From positions 76,144 through 140,143 of the forward strand of contig CAZRYF010000005.1 of NCBI GenBank assembly GCA_964604165.1: a stretch of DNA of 64,000 nt, in the 5' to 3' direction. This DNA comes from JAYZDK01 sp964604165 (GTDB lineage Bacteria; Myxococcota_A; UBA796; CAJQPC01). The notes beneath the pieces were generated by a model. It was not told the origin of the DNA. It saw only the letters and a list, made by a program, of their open reading frames with translations, and searched no databases. Positions 40,331 to 50,800 of this stretch are shown here, piece by piece. The translations under genes and the position numbers were made by a program. Numbering within the stretch: the first letter of the stretch is position 1; the number at the start of each line of letters is the position of its first letter.

Positions 40331-41428
40331 ATGATCGGAATCCTGGTGGCGCTTGCGACGGCCTCGGGCCAAGAGGCCCCTCCGATTGTGGGGGGGGAGG
40401 AGACCCTGGGGCATTTCTCCTCCGGTGCCTTGATGATGACCCAGGGCGGCCAGGGAATGTTCTTCTGCTCTGCGACGATGATTCACCCGGAGTGGGTGAT
40501 GACGGCGGCTCATTGTGTTGAGGCTGCGGAAGAGGGCTTTGGACACGCCGGCGTTGGGGTCGACTTTGTGCTGGGAAGTGATGTGAACCGCAGCAGCGGC
40601 GTGGACCAGGAGCTGGAGGTGGCCGAACTGGTGGTCCACCCGGAATACGATCGCCGGCGCCTGCGCCATGACATTGGGCTCATTCGGCTGGAGGACTTGT
40701 TCTACGACGTTACCCCAGCGCCCCTCTCAGATGCACGGCCGGGGAACCAATGGGGGGACGACGATCTGACCTTCGTGGGCTTTGGGGTCACCTCGGACAA
40801 TGCGGAGGACTCCGGGCGCAAGAGGACCGTGGATCTGCCTTTTTACGATTGGGATGACTACTTTGTGTATGTCTTTGACCCTGCCGGAGGAAACCTGTGT
40901 TCAGGTGATTCAGGCGGCGGGGGCTTCAGGAGCAACGACGACGGGGAGCTGGCCCTGGCGGCGGTCAACAGCTTTGTCTTTGCGATGCAGGAGGGTGGCC
41001 AGGGTTGTGTTGGAGGTGGTGCCGGAGCAACCCGAGTGGACACACACCTTGAGTGGATTGACGAGTATGTGGACTGGGACACGCTTCATCCGCCGGAGGA
41101 CGCGGAGGACCCAGGCAATTGGGTGGACACAGGCTTTGAAGCCACCGGGGGGGGATCTTTTTTTGGCGAGGATCTCTCCGTGGGTGGGTGCGCCTGTTCC
41201 GCAAGCCCTGGGTCGAAAGGGAGCTTTGGTTGGTTGGCGCTTGTGGGGCTGTTGCTCCCCTGGCGGCGCCGGACGGTATCAGATCAGAGAACCGAAGCGC
41301 TTTCGGAAGGCCTGGGCCTGCTCGGAGAGAAGCTCCTCCATGATGCCGCGGGCCAGCCCTCGCGCGTCCTCCAGGTGCTTTTGAGCGCTCACGTCGTCAC
41401 GGGCAAGAGAGGCCAAGAGAACCCGTGA
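40331..41428 (+). CDS. Second secreted trypsin-like serine protease with internal MYXO-CTERM-like motif
   Basis: A 365-residue S1 protease, paralogous to the gene at 36867. A short signal (ILVALATASG) precedes QEAPPIVGG, the same mature start as its paralogue. The triad is TAAHC, RHDIGL and CSGDSGGGG. A short acidic linker replaces the long Asp-rich stalk. The C-terminal sorting signal GGCACSASPGSKGSFGWL, then ALVGLLLPWRRR, is recognisable, but the frame runs on for about 49 more residues antisense to the kinase gene at 41279. In other MYXO-CTERM proteins the Arg cluster is at the very end. Either the stop codon was lost or the tail is a local error. Confidence 0.83.
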   Translation: MIGILVALATASGQEAPPIVGGEETLGHFSSGALMMTQGGQGMFFCSATMIHPEWVMTAAHCVEAAEEGFGHAGVGVDFVLGSDVNRSSGVDQELEVAELVVHPEYDRRRLRHDIGLIRLEDLFYDVTPAPLSDARPGNQWGDDDLTFVGFGVTSDNAEDSGRKRTVDLPFYDWDDYFVYVFDPAGGNLCSGDSGGGGFRSNDDGELALAAVNSFVFAMQEGGQGCVGGGAGATRVDTHLEWIDEYVDWDTLHPPEDAEDPGNWVDTGFEATGGGSFFGEDLSVGGCACSASPGSKGSFGWLALVGLLLPWRRRTVSDQRTEALSEGLGLLGEKLLHDAAGQPSRVLQVLLSAHVVTGKRGQENP

Positions 41429-44400
41429 CTCCAGGTTTCTGATCCGGAAGGCGTTGGAGGCTGCCGAGAGCGCAACCAGGCTTCCCAGTCGGTGGGCCTC
41501 CGTCGTCTCTCCTAGGACAGCAAACCCCCTGGCACAGGTCAACAGCACCTCACAGCGCCTGGGAAGGGGGACCTTTTCGATGCTCCGTTCGGCCGTGCTG
41601 AACATGCGTCGGGCATCAGCGGCATCGCCGGTCTTGGCACAGGCCCATCCATGCAGGGCCACCAGGGCAGGAGCGAATTGCTCCGGGTCTCGCTTGGCCG
41701 CCAGAACGCGAGCGACGGAGACCTGTGCTTCGGTTTCTCTTGGGTCCTCTCGCTCCATGAATAGCCTTGCCAGGACATACCGGCTGGAAATCATGTCCGG
41801 AAGCAGGTTCAGGGAGGTGGAATACTGGACGGACCGGCGAAGGGTCTTTTCGGCGCGGTCCAGTTGGCCCACCTCGAACTCCATCTCTCCCCGAAGGCGC
41901 AGGGAGCCGGACTGGCCCACCGCGTAACCCAGCTCCCTTGCATCCCGGTAGGCCTCCCGAATGCGCTTGGTTGCCAAGCCGACCTCTCCTTGCCACAAGA
42001 GCAATTCCGACAGGTTGCAAAGGGCGACGACTCTTGACCGTTTCCGGCCGAGGTTGCGAAAAATGCGTTCGGCTTCTTCCACTCCGGCAGTCGCCTGGGA
42101 GAGTTGCCCCTGGAAGGCCTGGGCAACGGTGGAGGCAAGCAAGAGTTCAGCGCGAATGCGCGACATGGACTCGCCCACTGCCAAGACCAGTCCCTCCGCG
42201 GCCTGTTTCTGGCAGAGTTCCAAGTCGCCCGCATCCCAGCTTGAGGCCGCAAGGGCCGCGAGGGCCTCGGCGACACCCTCCCGGTCCTTGAGCTTCCGCG
42301 CTTGTCTCAGGCCGAGGCGCAGAAGGTCCAAGGCCGCGTCCTGTTCGTTTTGGCGGCCGAGGACCCGGCCCAACTCCAGGTTGGCCCGAAGTTCTGCCCA
42401 CTCGTTGCCCATCAGTCGACACAGCGCCCGCAGGGCCTCCAGAGTGGTGCGGCATTCGGCCCAGTCACCCCGTCCGTACTGCACGTCGGCGCGAAGGCGA
42501 AGGAGCTTGACGCGGCTGTCCTGCAGCTTTGCGGGGGAGAGATCCACCCGGGCGAGGTCCTCAATGGCGAGGGCCCGGTTGGAGGTCTCCCAGGCCTCTG
42601 AGGGCAGTGAGCGGGCCGACATGCGACTGGCAGCTGCCACCAGGTGGCGGTAGGCTTTTCCGGACTCTCCAGCGAGACGGTAGTGATCGCCCACCAGCTC
42701 AAGCGCTGTGGGATTGCTGCCAAACCGGACCTCCAGGGTCTGGGCAAGGCGACGGTGGAGCAGGGTGCGCTGCTCCGGGTCCAGCTGTCGGTAGACCAGG
42801 TCTGAGAGAAGGCGGTGGGAGATTCCATGGTGGATCAAGCTGCCGGATCGACGCTCCTTCACGATGCCCCGCTCAATCAGTAGATCCAGGTGGTCCATGA
42901 CCTGGTCCTCGTCCTCGTCCAACACCTCCAGGGTCAGGTCCAGCTCCAGCTCCCGCCCACTGCAAGCCAGCACCCTCAGAAGCCGCAAAGCGCCGGGCTT
43001 TGTGTCTTCCAGCCGGCTCTGGAGCAGGTTTCGAACCCCGGGGGGAAATTCCAGGTGTCCCGTGGCGATTTCGTCTGCATCGACGGTCAGGGTCATCCGG
43101 CTTCCCAATTGAGGCACCAGCACACCGCGTTGAATCAGGTTGGCCAGGAATTGGGAAATGAACAGGGGATTTCCCTCTGTCTCCTCCGCCAGTCGCCTCG
43201 CAAGAACCTTGGACTTTTCGCCCATTCCAAGCATGCTCTGGGTCATCTCCAGAATGGAGCGGTCGCCCAGGGGCTTCAGCACCACGCGCTTGGCGGTGAA
43301 CCCAAGGCGTTCTGTTCCCAGCGTGCGCTCCAGCTCAACCTCTTTGAAGTCGGTGCGCACGGAGAGCGCCATCAGCAGGGGCAGATCCCGCTCGCTGACC
43401 ACCCGAAGAAGATGGCCAATGAGCTCCATTTCTCGAGAACTCACCGCGTGAAAGTCGTCGTACAGTACGATGCGCGGACCATCTTCCAGCAGGCGACCCA
43501 GGCCCTCCACCAATCCATCCAGCAGGCGCCACGCTGCATCGCCGATCCACTGAGTGCCGCCGAGCCACTCGTCCAGTGCGGTCTTCAGCCGCTTGGGAGA
43601 ACGCTCTCCCAGCTCGCTTGCGACCTCCCGGGACAAGGAAACGATTCCTGTCAGGCCGGTCGACTTGGGTTCTGCCCTGAGGCGGTGGAAGGGAATGCCG
43701 ATCCTATTGGCTTGCTCGGTCATCAACTCCAGCATCCGGGTTCGCCCGCCTCCTTCCGGCGCGGTGATCCAAACCAGGTCCCCGTCGCTCCGGGTCAGCG
43801 CGTTGACACTGTTGAAGAGCATCTCCGTTGCCTTCTCCCGTCCCACGAGTGGGGGGGGCCAGTGTTCCAGCCCCGGAACGGGCTCTCCTTCCTCCAGCTT
43901 CTCCAGTTGCTCCAGTCGGTACAGGATCTCCCGGGCGCTTTGAAAACGATCCTTGGGCAATTTCGAGAGCAAGCGGTCGCAGATCTCGTCCAGGGCCTCG
44001 GGCACCTCGGGCTCCACTGCCTGGGCACGCGGTGGGACCAGTTCCAGGTGGGCCTTTCGGTACCCGGACATGTCCCGCGCAGCAAAGGGGCGTCTGCCGG
44101 TGAGCATTGCAAAGAGAATGACCCCCAGGGAGTACAGGTCCGAACGGTGATCCAGGGGTTGTCCGGCGATCTGCTCGGGGGAGGTGTAGGCCCATGTGCC
44201 CACCAGGGTGGTGGTCATGGAGTGATCCACCGCTGGGTCCAGGTCCTTCACAATGCCGAAGTCTGTGAGCTTGGCCCTTCCTTCCGGGCTGATCAAGATG
44301 TTGGAGGGCTTCAAGTCCCTGTGAACCAAGCCCCGCTGGTGCACGTGGGCCAGGGCCCGACAGATGTCCACCAGGAGCTCTTCGCACCGTCGCCAGCGCT

Positions 44401-44770
44401 CCTCCTTTGTGGGCAGGTTCACAAAGGACCGGATTGTCTGGTGGAGGTCGGGTCCGTCCACGTACTCCATTGCGATGAAGGGGTGGTTGTAGACGTCTCC
44501 ATAGGCCTCTACGCGGATTACATTGGGGTGTTGGATGCGTGAAAGAGCCCGGAACTCCCGGCGAAACCGCGGGAGGCCAGTCTTGAAACGACTGGCCTTC
44601 AGGATTTTCAAGGCCACTTCCCGCCCGTTGGGATCTCGGGCCAGCACGACATGCGCCATGCCTCCTTCGCCAATCGGGTGCACGTACACATAGGAGCCGA
44701 TTCGATCCCCGGTCTGGATGGTCACTCCAGCCATTTCCAGGGGGGGCTGCTCCTGTGGCGTCTTGCGCAT
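41279..44770 (-). CDS. Ser/Thr protein kinase with degenerate ATPase and repeat region (kinase C)
   Basis: A 1,163-residue cytoplasmic protein. Kinase domain about residues 22-290: glycine loop GEGGMAHVV, VALKIL with the ATP Lys, VHRDLKPSN catalytic loop, LTDFG and TSPEQ. An ATPase/STAND-like module starts near 320 with VGREK; its P-loop position reads APEGGGRTR, lacking the usual Lys, followed by IVLYDDFHAV for Walker B. From about 650 onward the sequence is helical with Ala/Leu periodicity, most likely TPR-like repeats. The pattern is like PknB-like kinases fused to MalT/AAA-type modules in myxobacteria. No transmembrane helix is visible. It is the last of three tandem paralogues, 33 bp after the second. 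Confidence 0.9.
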   Translation of the reverse strand: MRKTPQEQPPLEMAGVTIQTGDRIGSYVYVHPIGEGGMAHVVLARDPNGREVALKILKASRFKTGLPRFRREFRALSRIQHPNVIRVEAYGDVYNHPFIAMEYVDGPDLHQTIRSFVNLPTKEERWRRCEELLVDICRALAHVHQRGLVHRDLKPSNILISPEGRAKLTDFGIVKDLDPAVDHSMTTTLVGTWAYTSPEQIAGQPLDHRSDLYSLGVILFAMLTGRRPFAARDMSGYRKAHLELVPPRAQAVEPEVPEALDEICDRLLSKLPKDRFQSAREILYRLEQLEKLEEGEPVPGLEHWPPPLVGREKATEMLFNSVNALTRSDGDLVWITAPEGGGRTRMLELMTEQANRIGIPFHRLRAEPKSTGLTGIVSLSREVASELGERSPKRLKTALDEWLGGTQWIGDAAWRLLDGLVEGLGRLLEDGPRIVLYDDFHAVSSREMELIGHLLRVVSERDLPLLMALSVRTDFKEVELERTLGTERLGFTAKRVVLKPLGDRSILEMTQSMLGMGEKSKVLARRLAEETEGNPLFISQFLANLIQRGVLVPQLGSRMTLTVDADEIATGHLEFPPGVRNLLQSRLEDTKPGALRLLRVLACSGRELELDLTLEVLDEDEDQVMDHLDLLIERGIVKERRSGSLIHHGISHRLLSDLVYRQLDPEQRTLLHRRLAQTLEVRFGSNPTALELVGDHYRLAGESGKAYRHLVAAASRMSARSLPSEAWETSNRALAIEDLARVDLSPAKLQDSRVKLLRLRADVQYGRGDWAECRTTLEALRALCRLMGNEWAELRANLELGRVLGRQNEQDAALDLLRLGLRQARKLKDREGVAEALAALAASSWDAGDLELCQKQAAEGLVLAVGESMSRIRAELLLASTVAQAFQGQLSQATAGVEEAERIFRNLGRKRSRVVALCNLSELLLWQGEVGLATKRIREAYRDARELGYAVGQSGSLRLRGEMEFEVGQLDRAEKTLRRSVQYSTSLNLLPDMISSRYVLARLFMEREDPRETEAQVSVARVLAAKRDPEQFAPALVALHGWACAKTGDAADARRMFSTAERSIEKVPLPRRCEVLLTCARGFAVLGETTEAHRLGSLVALSAASNAFRIRNLESRVLLASLARDDVSAQKHLEDARGLARGIMEELLSEQAQAFRKRFGSLI

Positions 44771-44803
44771 GAGCCCACCCTATCCCTGCCGGAGCCTGCG
44801 GGA

Positions 44804-47800
44804 CTACCCCAGGAGCTCTGCCATTTCTTCCCGGGCTCCAAATGCGGCCGCCAATTCGGGGGGGAGGGTCTCCATGACCATGCGGGCCAGCTCTTGGGCT
44901 CGGCTGCGGTATGCAGCGTTCTCCGAGAGTCTTGCGAGGCCAGTGTTGAGCTGCAGCTCCAAGCCGCGGCATCCCTCTGAGGGCAGATCTTCCAGCACAT
45001 CCTCCAGGCAGGCCAAGGCGGCGGACTTGCCTTCCTTCTCCTGGAGCGTTTGTGATCTGGCGATGGCGCTGCGCACCCGGTCGTGGGGCGGTGTCCCAGC
45101 GGGGATGGCCAGGGGGCACTCGGCTTCCCTGGCCCGAAGCAGCCCCTCTGCTTCTGCGTGGAGCCTTCGTGCATCGCGTTCCATGCCCACTGCCGCCAGA
45201 GCCTTGGCACAGAGCTGGAGGCTCAGCGCCGAGCGGCTGAGGTCGTCGATTTGCTGTGCGATGGCGCTGGCATCTTCAGCGCGGGCCAGTGCGCGCCGGT
45301 AGGAGCCGTCCAGCAGGTCCAGATCCCCCAACTCGATCAGACAGCTCGCCAGCTCGGCGGTGTCATTGCTTCGAAGACGGTTTTCCGCAGCTTGAAGTAC
45401 CTGGCGAGACTCGGTGAGCCTTCCTGCTGCCTTCAAGGTCTGTCCCAAACCCAGCAGGAAGAGCCCCTCCTGTTCGCTGTTGCCCTGTTCTCGGGCTGTC
45501 ATGCAACCCAGCTCCCAGGTGTCCTGGGCTTCTTCCAACGCCCCCAGGAGTCTCTGGGCGCAACCCAGGGAGCGGAGCGCCTGGAAGCGAACGGGATCTC
45601 CTGGCTCAATACTCTCCACCAGAGGATTCAGAAGATCGTGTGCGGTCTGAGCCTCTCCCATCTCTGCGAGCACAGCGCCCAGGGCTGCTTGGGCCGCCCG
45701 GCCATGTTGATTGTCTGTCGGTAGCCCCAGGTCCAAGGCCTCTTCAAGGGCCGCGCGTGCTTCTCGGTAGCGGCCAGTGGCCAACAGAGCGCGGCCCCGC
45801 AAAGCCAGTGTGCGCTGAGAGAGATCCGTGGTCTCCGAGTCCAGGGGAATGGTGTCCATCGCTTCTGCGGCTTCCAGGGCTCGGCGCGTCAACAAGAGCA
45901 CCTGGGGGTAGAGGTGTCGCCTGGCCGCTCTTTGGGCGGCCTGTACCAGCAAAGGCCAAGCCCGCTCGGGGCAATTCGCCTCCAGAAAGTGATCTGCGAC
46001 CACCTCTGCCATCCCCCCCAGTCGACGGGGGTTGCCCGTGGACAGGGTTTCAGCCACCTGCAAGTGCATGCCTCGCCGCTCGGCAGGTTCCAACTCCTCC
46101 AGGATGACCTGGCGCAGGCGGGCACTCTTGAGTTGAAAGACCTGGTGCAGTCCCTCTTCCCGCACGTGGACCAGTTGGGTGCGAGCGAGGCGGGAGAGGC
46201 GGTCGACGCCCAGACCCGCAAGGCGGGCCAACAGGTCCTCGGAGGCCTGCCCGCCGAGCACGGCAAGCAACATCAATTGCGCTCGCTCCTCTGGCTCCAG
46301 ACCGGCGAGGTTTTGTTCCAACTCAATGCGCACCTTTTCGGGAAGTGGAAGCGGATCACGCTTGATCCGGTCCATTTTGGTTGGTTTCAGCTTTCCGGAG
46401 TCCGTTTCTTCCATCCAACCGGCGGTGATGAGGGCCTCGACCTGTTCCAGCAGCAAGGCAGGGTGTCCACCGATTTCTTCCTGAAGGCGACGACCCAAGA
46501 GGGCCGCTGCCGTGGAAGAGAGCCCACGGTCTCGAAAGAGAGCGATCACCTCGCCTCTTTCAAGAGGAGGAAGAACCTCAGAACGGGCAATCGGAAGGGC
46601 CAGCAGCTCCCGCAGACCCAGGTTGTGAATGGCAAGATCACCGGTCTTGGTGCGGGCGCTGAACAGCAGGCCCACCGCATCCTCCGGGGCGTCAAAGAGA
46701 GCCGCAAGCTCCCGAACCTCCCACTCGGGGATTCGATCCAGATCGTCCGCCAGCAAAAGCCAGGTTCCGCTCTCCGGGCGTTGGCTGACCGCTTCGGCCA
46801 GGCCTTTCTGTGGATCCAGCACCGACAGGGGAAGTCCACGATCTTCCGCCATGGCCCGGGCCTCCTGCACCAGTGCGCTGGTTCCTGACCCCTTGTGCCC
46901 CACGACCCCCAAGACCTGGCTCTCTCCAGATTCCAAGGCATCCAAGACACTCCGAATCCGACCGAGGGCTGCATCTCGACCATGCAGGGGTGGGCGTTCC
47001 ACCACGTCGTCAGAGTCAAGCGCCGCCAGCACGTCCACCGCGCTGCTGTAGCGCTGGGAAGGTTCCTTTCTGAGGAGGCGCGTACAGATGCGATCCATTT
47101 TTGTGGGCACCTGGGGCTCCACCAGGGCTGGTCGGCGAGGTTCCTGGGCAAGTTGACGGGCCAGGTAGGAGGCAATGGTATCGGCCACGATGGGGCGCTG
47201 GCCCGTGAGCAGCACGTAGAGAACCGCCCCCAGGGAATACAGGTCTGACTGGTGTCCCACGGTCTCGCCGGTGATCTGTTCGGGGGACATGAAAGCCACG
47301 GTCCCCACCAGGCGTCCGGCCACCGTCAAGGCCGTGCTGAAGACGTCGGGTGCTTTGACTACCCCAAAGTCCATGAGCTTGGCCTGCCCCTTTGCGTCGA
47401 CCAGCACGTTGGAAGGCTTCAGATCCCGGTGCACGATTCCTTTGTCGTGGAGGTAGTGCAGGGCATGGCACAGTCCGCGAAAGATGGTGTCCACTTGCTG
47501 CCAACGGTCCTCGGGGGGGGCGGTCTGCCACTGCTCGGCCAGGGTGCCCAAATCCATTCCCTGGACGTACTCCATGGCCAACCACCGGTGGCCATCGTCT
47601 TCTCCTGTTTCGAAGACCCGCACGATCTGGGGGTGGTCGATCAGTTGAAGAGTCTCGTATTCCCTTTCAAAACGCTTGAGGTCCTCCTCAGAGAGTTGGC
47701 CCGGGTGGAGCACCTTGAGAGCCACCCGATCGCCGTTCGGTCCGGTGGCCTCGTAGACGGTCGCATTCCCCCCCGATCCCACACGCTTCTGAAGGGTGTA

Positions 47801-47848
47801 GCCACCTAGGGTGTCACCGATTTTGGGAGGGGCGGGGGGGAGCTTCAT
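44804..47848 (-). CDS. Ser/Thr protein kinase with degenerate ATPase and repeat region (kinase B)
   Basis: A 1,014-residue paralogue of its two neighbours. Kinase domain: GSGGNATVYEA glycine loop, VALKVLHPG, VHRDLKPSN, LMDFGVV and MSPEQITGE; all key residues are present. The ATPase module begins near 285; at the P-loop the sequence is GHKGSGTSALV, with Thr in the Lys position, and LLLADDLDRIP is the Walker B region. Repeats fill the C-terminal half (RRLGGMAEVVADHFLEANC, then many Ala-Leu helices). ATG 47848 overlaps the stop of the upstream paralogue by 4 bp. Kinase activity is likely; ATP hydrolysis by the second module is doubtful. Confidence 0.9.
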   Translation of the reverse strand: MKLPPAPPKIGDTLGGYTLQKRVGSGGNATVYEATGPNGDRVALKVLHPGQLSEEDLKRFEREYETLQLIDHPQIVRVFETGEDDGHRWLAMEYVQGMDLGTLAEQWQTAPPEDRWQQVDTIFRGLCHALHYLHDKGIVHRDLKPSNVLVDAKGQAKLMDFGVVKAPDVFSTALTVAGRLVGTVAFMSPEQITGETVGHQSDLYSLGAVLYVLLTGQRPIVADTIASYLARQLAQEPRRPALVEPQVPTKMDRICTRLLRKEPSQRYSSAVDVLAALDSDDVVERPPLHGRDAALGRIRSVLDALESGESQVLGVVGHKGSGTSALVQEARAMAEDRGLPLSVLDPQKGLAEAVSQRPESGTWLLLADDLDRIPEWEVRELAALFDAPEDAVGLLFSARTKTGDLAIHNLGLRELLALPIARSEVLPPLERGEVIALFRDRGLSSTAAALLGRRLQEEIGGHPALLLEQVEALITAGWMEETDSGKLKPTKMDRIKRDPLPLPEKVRIELEQNLAGLEPEERAQLMLLAVLGGQASEDLLARLAGLGVDRLSRLARTQLVHVREEGLHQVFQLKSARLRQVILEELEPAERRGMHLQVAETLSTGNPRRLGGMAEVVADHFLEANCPERAWPLLVQAAQRAARRHLYPQVLLLTRRALEAAEAMDTIPLDSETTDLSQRTLALRGRALLATGRYREARAALEEALDLGLPTDNQHGRAAQAALGAVLAEMGEAQTAHDLLNPLVESIEPGDPVRFQALRSLGCAQRLLGALEEAQDTWELGCMTAREQGNSEQEGLFLLGLGQTLKAAGRLTESRQVLQAAENRLRSNDTAELASCLIELGDLDLLDGSYRRALARAEDASAIAQQIDDLSRSALSLQLCAKALAAVGMERDARRLHAEAEGLLRAREAECPLAIPAGTPPHDRVRSAIARSQTLQEKEGKSAALACLEDVLEDLPSEGCRGLELQLNTGLARLSENAAYRSRAQELARMVMETLPPELAAAFGAREEMAELLG

Positions 47849-50800
47849 TCAGGGCTACCGTGGGCGATGCCAAATTGGGCCAAGAAGGTTGTAGTATCGT
47901 CCCGGGAGAGGTTGGCTGAAAGTGAGCGGGCCAGGGTGTGGGTCACGCGTCGGTGCATGGCTTCGTTGGCGTGGAGATCTGTCAGGTCGGCGATCAATGC
48001 GTGGGACTTCAGTGAGTACAGGCGGTACCCGGACGCGTCTGCAATGCGCAAGGCTTGTTCCGCGCGGGACTCGGCAGCGGACTTCATTCCCGCCGCCCCG
48101 AGGGCTCGCGCGGAGACGAGATGTAGACGACACACCTGGTGTGGCCAGGTTCGTCCCTGTGCCGGGTCTGCCCTCTCCAGGGAGGACATGGCTTCGTCCA
48201 GAAAGCCCAACTCGGCCTGGGAGAGGGAGAGCCAGGACCAGAGCAGGGGAAGGTAGCCCTCTACGTCACATTTTTCGGCGATGGAGAGTGCACGGGCGAT
48301 GTCGTTCTGGCCTTCCTTGAACTCTCTCCGGGCCAGGCGGATGCGAATCAAGCTGATGAGCGCTCCCAACTCGTCTTCCAGGTCACCAATCTCCTGGGTG
48401 AGGCGCAGGGCTTCGCGGGCGTTGTCCTCTGCATCCGAGAGTCTTCCCAGGTCCACCAGCACCATGGACCTGTAGCGAAGTCCCAGGGCCACCCCCATGA
48501 GGTGCTGTACTTCCCGTGCCTGGGCGATGGTCTTGTCTGAAAGCTGCATGGCCTTGCGCAGGTTTCCAGTGCACTGCGAGAGCTCCGCAAGATTGATGCG
48601 GGTCACGGCCAGGGCGCTGACGACGCCGATGCGCTCGAAGATCTGAATCGCCTGGTCCAGGTACTTTCGTGCTTCGGCAGATTGGCCGCGGCAGATGGCC
48701 ACCAGGCCCAGGCCGTTGTAGCCGTCTCCAAGGGCCCGGTCGTTTCCGATGTTCCCCGCCACCGTGAGGCAGTCCAGGCTGTAGCGCCGGGATGCATCCA
48801 GATCTCCCCGGGACCAGTGCAGCGAGGCCAAGCCGTGCAAAGGCCCCACCCGCAGCGCTGGATCTCCTACGCGATCCGCTAGGAGCAGCGCCTCGCACAG
48901 GTTGGTCGAGGCTTCGTCCAGCCGGTGCTGCCGGCGAAAAAAGTTGCCCAACTCGCAGGCGGTGCGAGCTTGCAGGCCCGGGTCATCCAGGGTTCTTGCC
49001 AAGCGGTCTGCCCGCTCCAACTCTGCGCAGGCTTCAGACCAGTTGCCCATGTGGTAGAGGGCCAGTCCCCGGCGAAGTCGCAAGTCCGCCAGCCGAGCGT
49101 CTGCATCGTCCAAGACCAGGTACTCCCGGGCTTCCGGTTCAATGCTCAAAGCGCGCTCATAGAACTCCAGGGCCTCGGGCACGAAAGAGCGGGCCTGGAG
49201 TCGCTCGCCAGATCGCACAAGGTAAGGGTAGGCCTTGGCGGGCACCTGTCCCTGTTCAAAGTGCCATGCGAGGGCATCCACCACCAGGGCCACCCGGTGG
49301 CGGTAGAGGCGCTCCATGGAGGCGCCCGCTCTTCGGTGCAGGGCCGCGCGGCTCTTGGGGCTCATTCCCTCGATCAGCAGGTCCCGGAGGCGCGGTCGGG
49401 CCAGCACGTAAAGCTCGTCGGTCCCCGAGGTGCGTTGTCGGATCACCCCTCCATCCAGAAGTTCTTCAATGCGGTCCATCACCTCGTCTTCGGTCTCTCC
49501 GAGGGTGTCGAGCACCAGCTCCAGGGTGACCTCTTGCTGGCATACGGCCAAGAGGCAGGCAATCGCCCGGGCACGCTCGCTCAAGGGGGTGATGCGGCCT
49601 TTGAGGGCCTCCCGAATATTGGAGGGAAGGGGGAGCTGGATTCGGGTGACCTCTTCCAGGGGGACCGTCAGCTCGTAGATCTGGTCATCCGCATGGCGAA
49701 TCACCCCGTTCTCCACCAGCCCACGGATCATCTCGGCGATGAAAAAGGGGTTGCCCTCTCCATCTCGCTGAAGGCGGTTGGCGAGCTTTCGGCACCGCTC
49801 GTCGGAGGGGATCAACTGGGAGAGGAGCTCCTCGACGCTGGTGGTGTCGAGGGGGGGGAGCCGCACCCGCTCAAAGAGAAAGTCTTCGTCCTCCAACATG
49901 TCCGCAAAGAGATCCAGCGACGTGGGGGGCAGGCGGGTCAGGACAAAGAGAAGCGGGTCGTCTGCCAGCTCCAGGTGGTTTCGCAGCAGGAAGACCAGCA
50001 GCTCCAAGCTGCCCCGGTCCGCTTCGTGCAGGTCGTCCAGGGCGATGACCCGGGGGCCATGCTTCCGAAGCAGATCCCGAAAGGCAGCGTGTACTGCGTA
50101 GCGCTCGACGTCTCCCTTGCTGTCATAGAAGGCAATCTGGAGGGCCTGGGGGAGCGCCGCTTCTGGAAGGCCGAGGGATTCCAGGATTTCGTGAAATGCT
50201 CCGTATTCCCGGTGGTCGTCAATGCAGATGTGGCGCGAAATGGGCAAGGAACGCTCGCTGGAGCGCTCGATGACATCGGACACGAGACGGGACTTTCCGT
50301 AGCCGCTGGGAGCCTCCATCATGATGGCGCCCCCCTGGCCCCCGGCGAGCAGCGAGATGGCGTCTCGACATTGGGCCAGGGCTCCGGTGCGCCCGACCAG
50401 CCGGGGAGGCCAGGCGGCCAGGTCCACGTGGTCGAGGCCTGCCATGTGCCTGTCGAGCACCGCCAGAAGGTGATTCGCCGAGCCGTAGCGGTCCTTTGGG
50501 TTCTTTTCCAGGAGGCGCAGACAGATCTCGTCTAGGAGGGCGGGGACAAAGGGGTCCACTTCTCGGGGAGGGCGGGGAGGCAAGTGGAGGTGCTTTTCAA
50601 GGTACCCGGCCAGTGTGCGGGCATTGAAGGGCCGCTTGCCTGTGAGCATCAAGTACAGCACGGTGCCCATGGAGTACAGGTCCGCCCGGGCATCCACCTG
50701 GGCGCCGGAAATCTGCTCTGGTGCCATGTAGGCTACGGTTCCCACCATCTCCCCCACAGCGGTGACTTCCTGGCCAGGTGCCTTCACCACCCCAAAGTCC

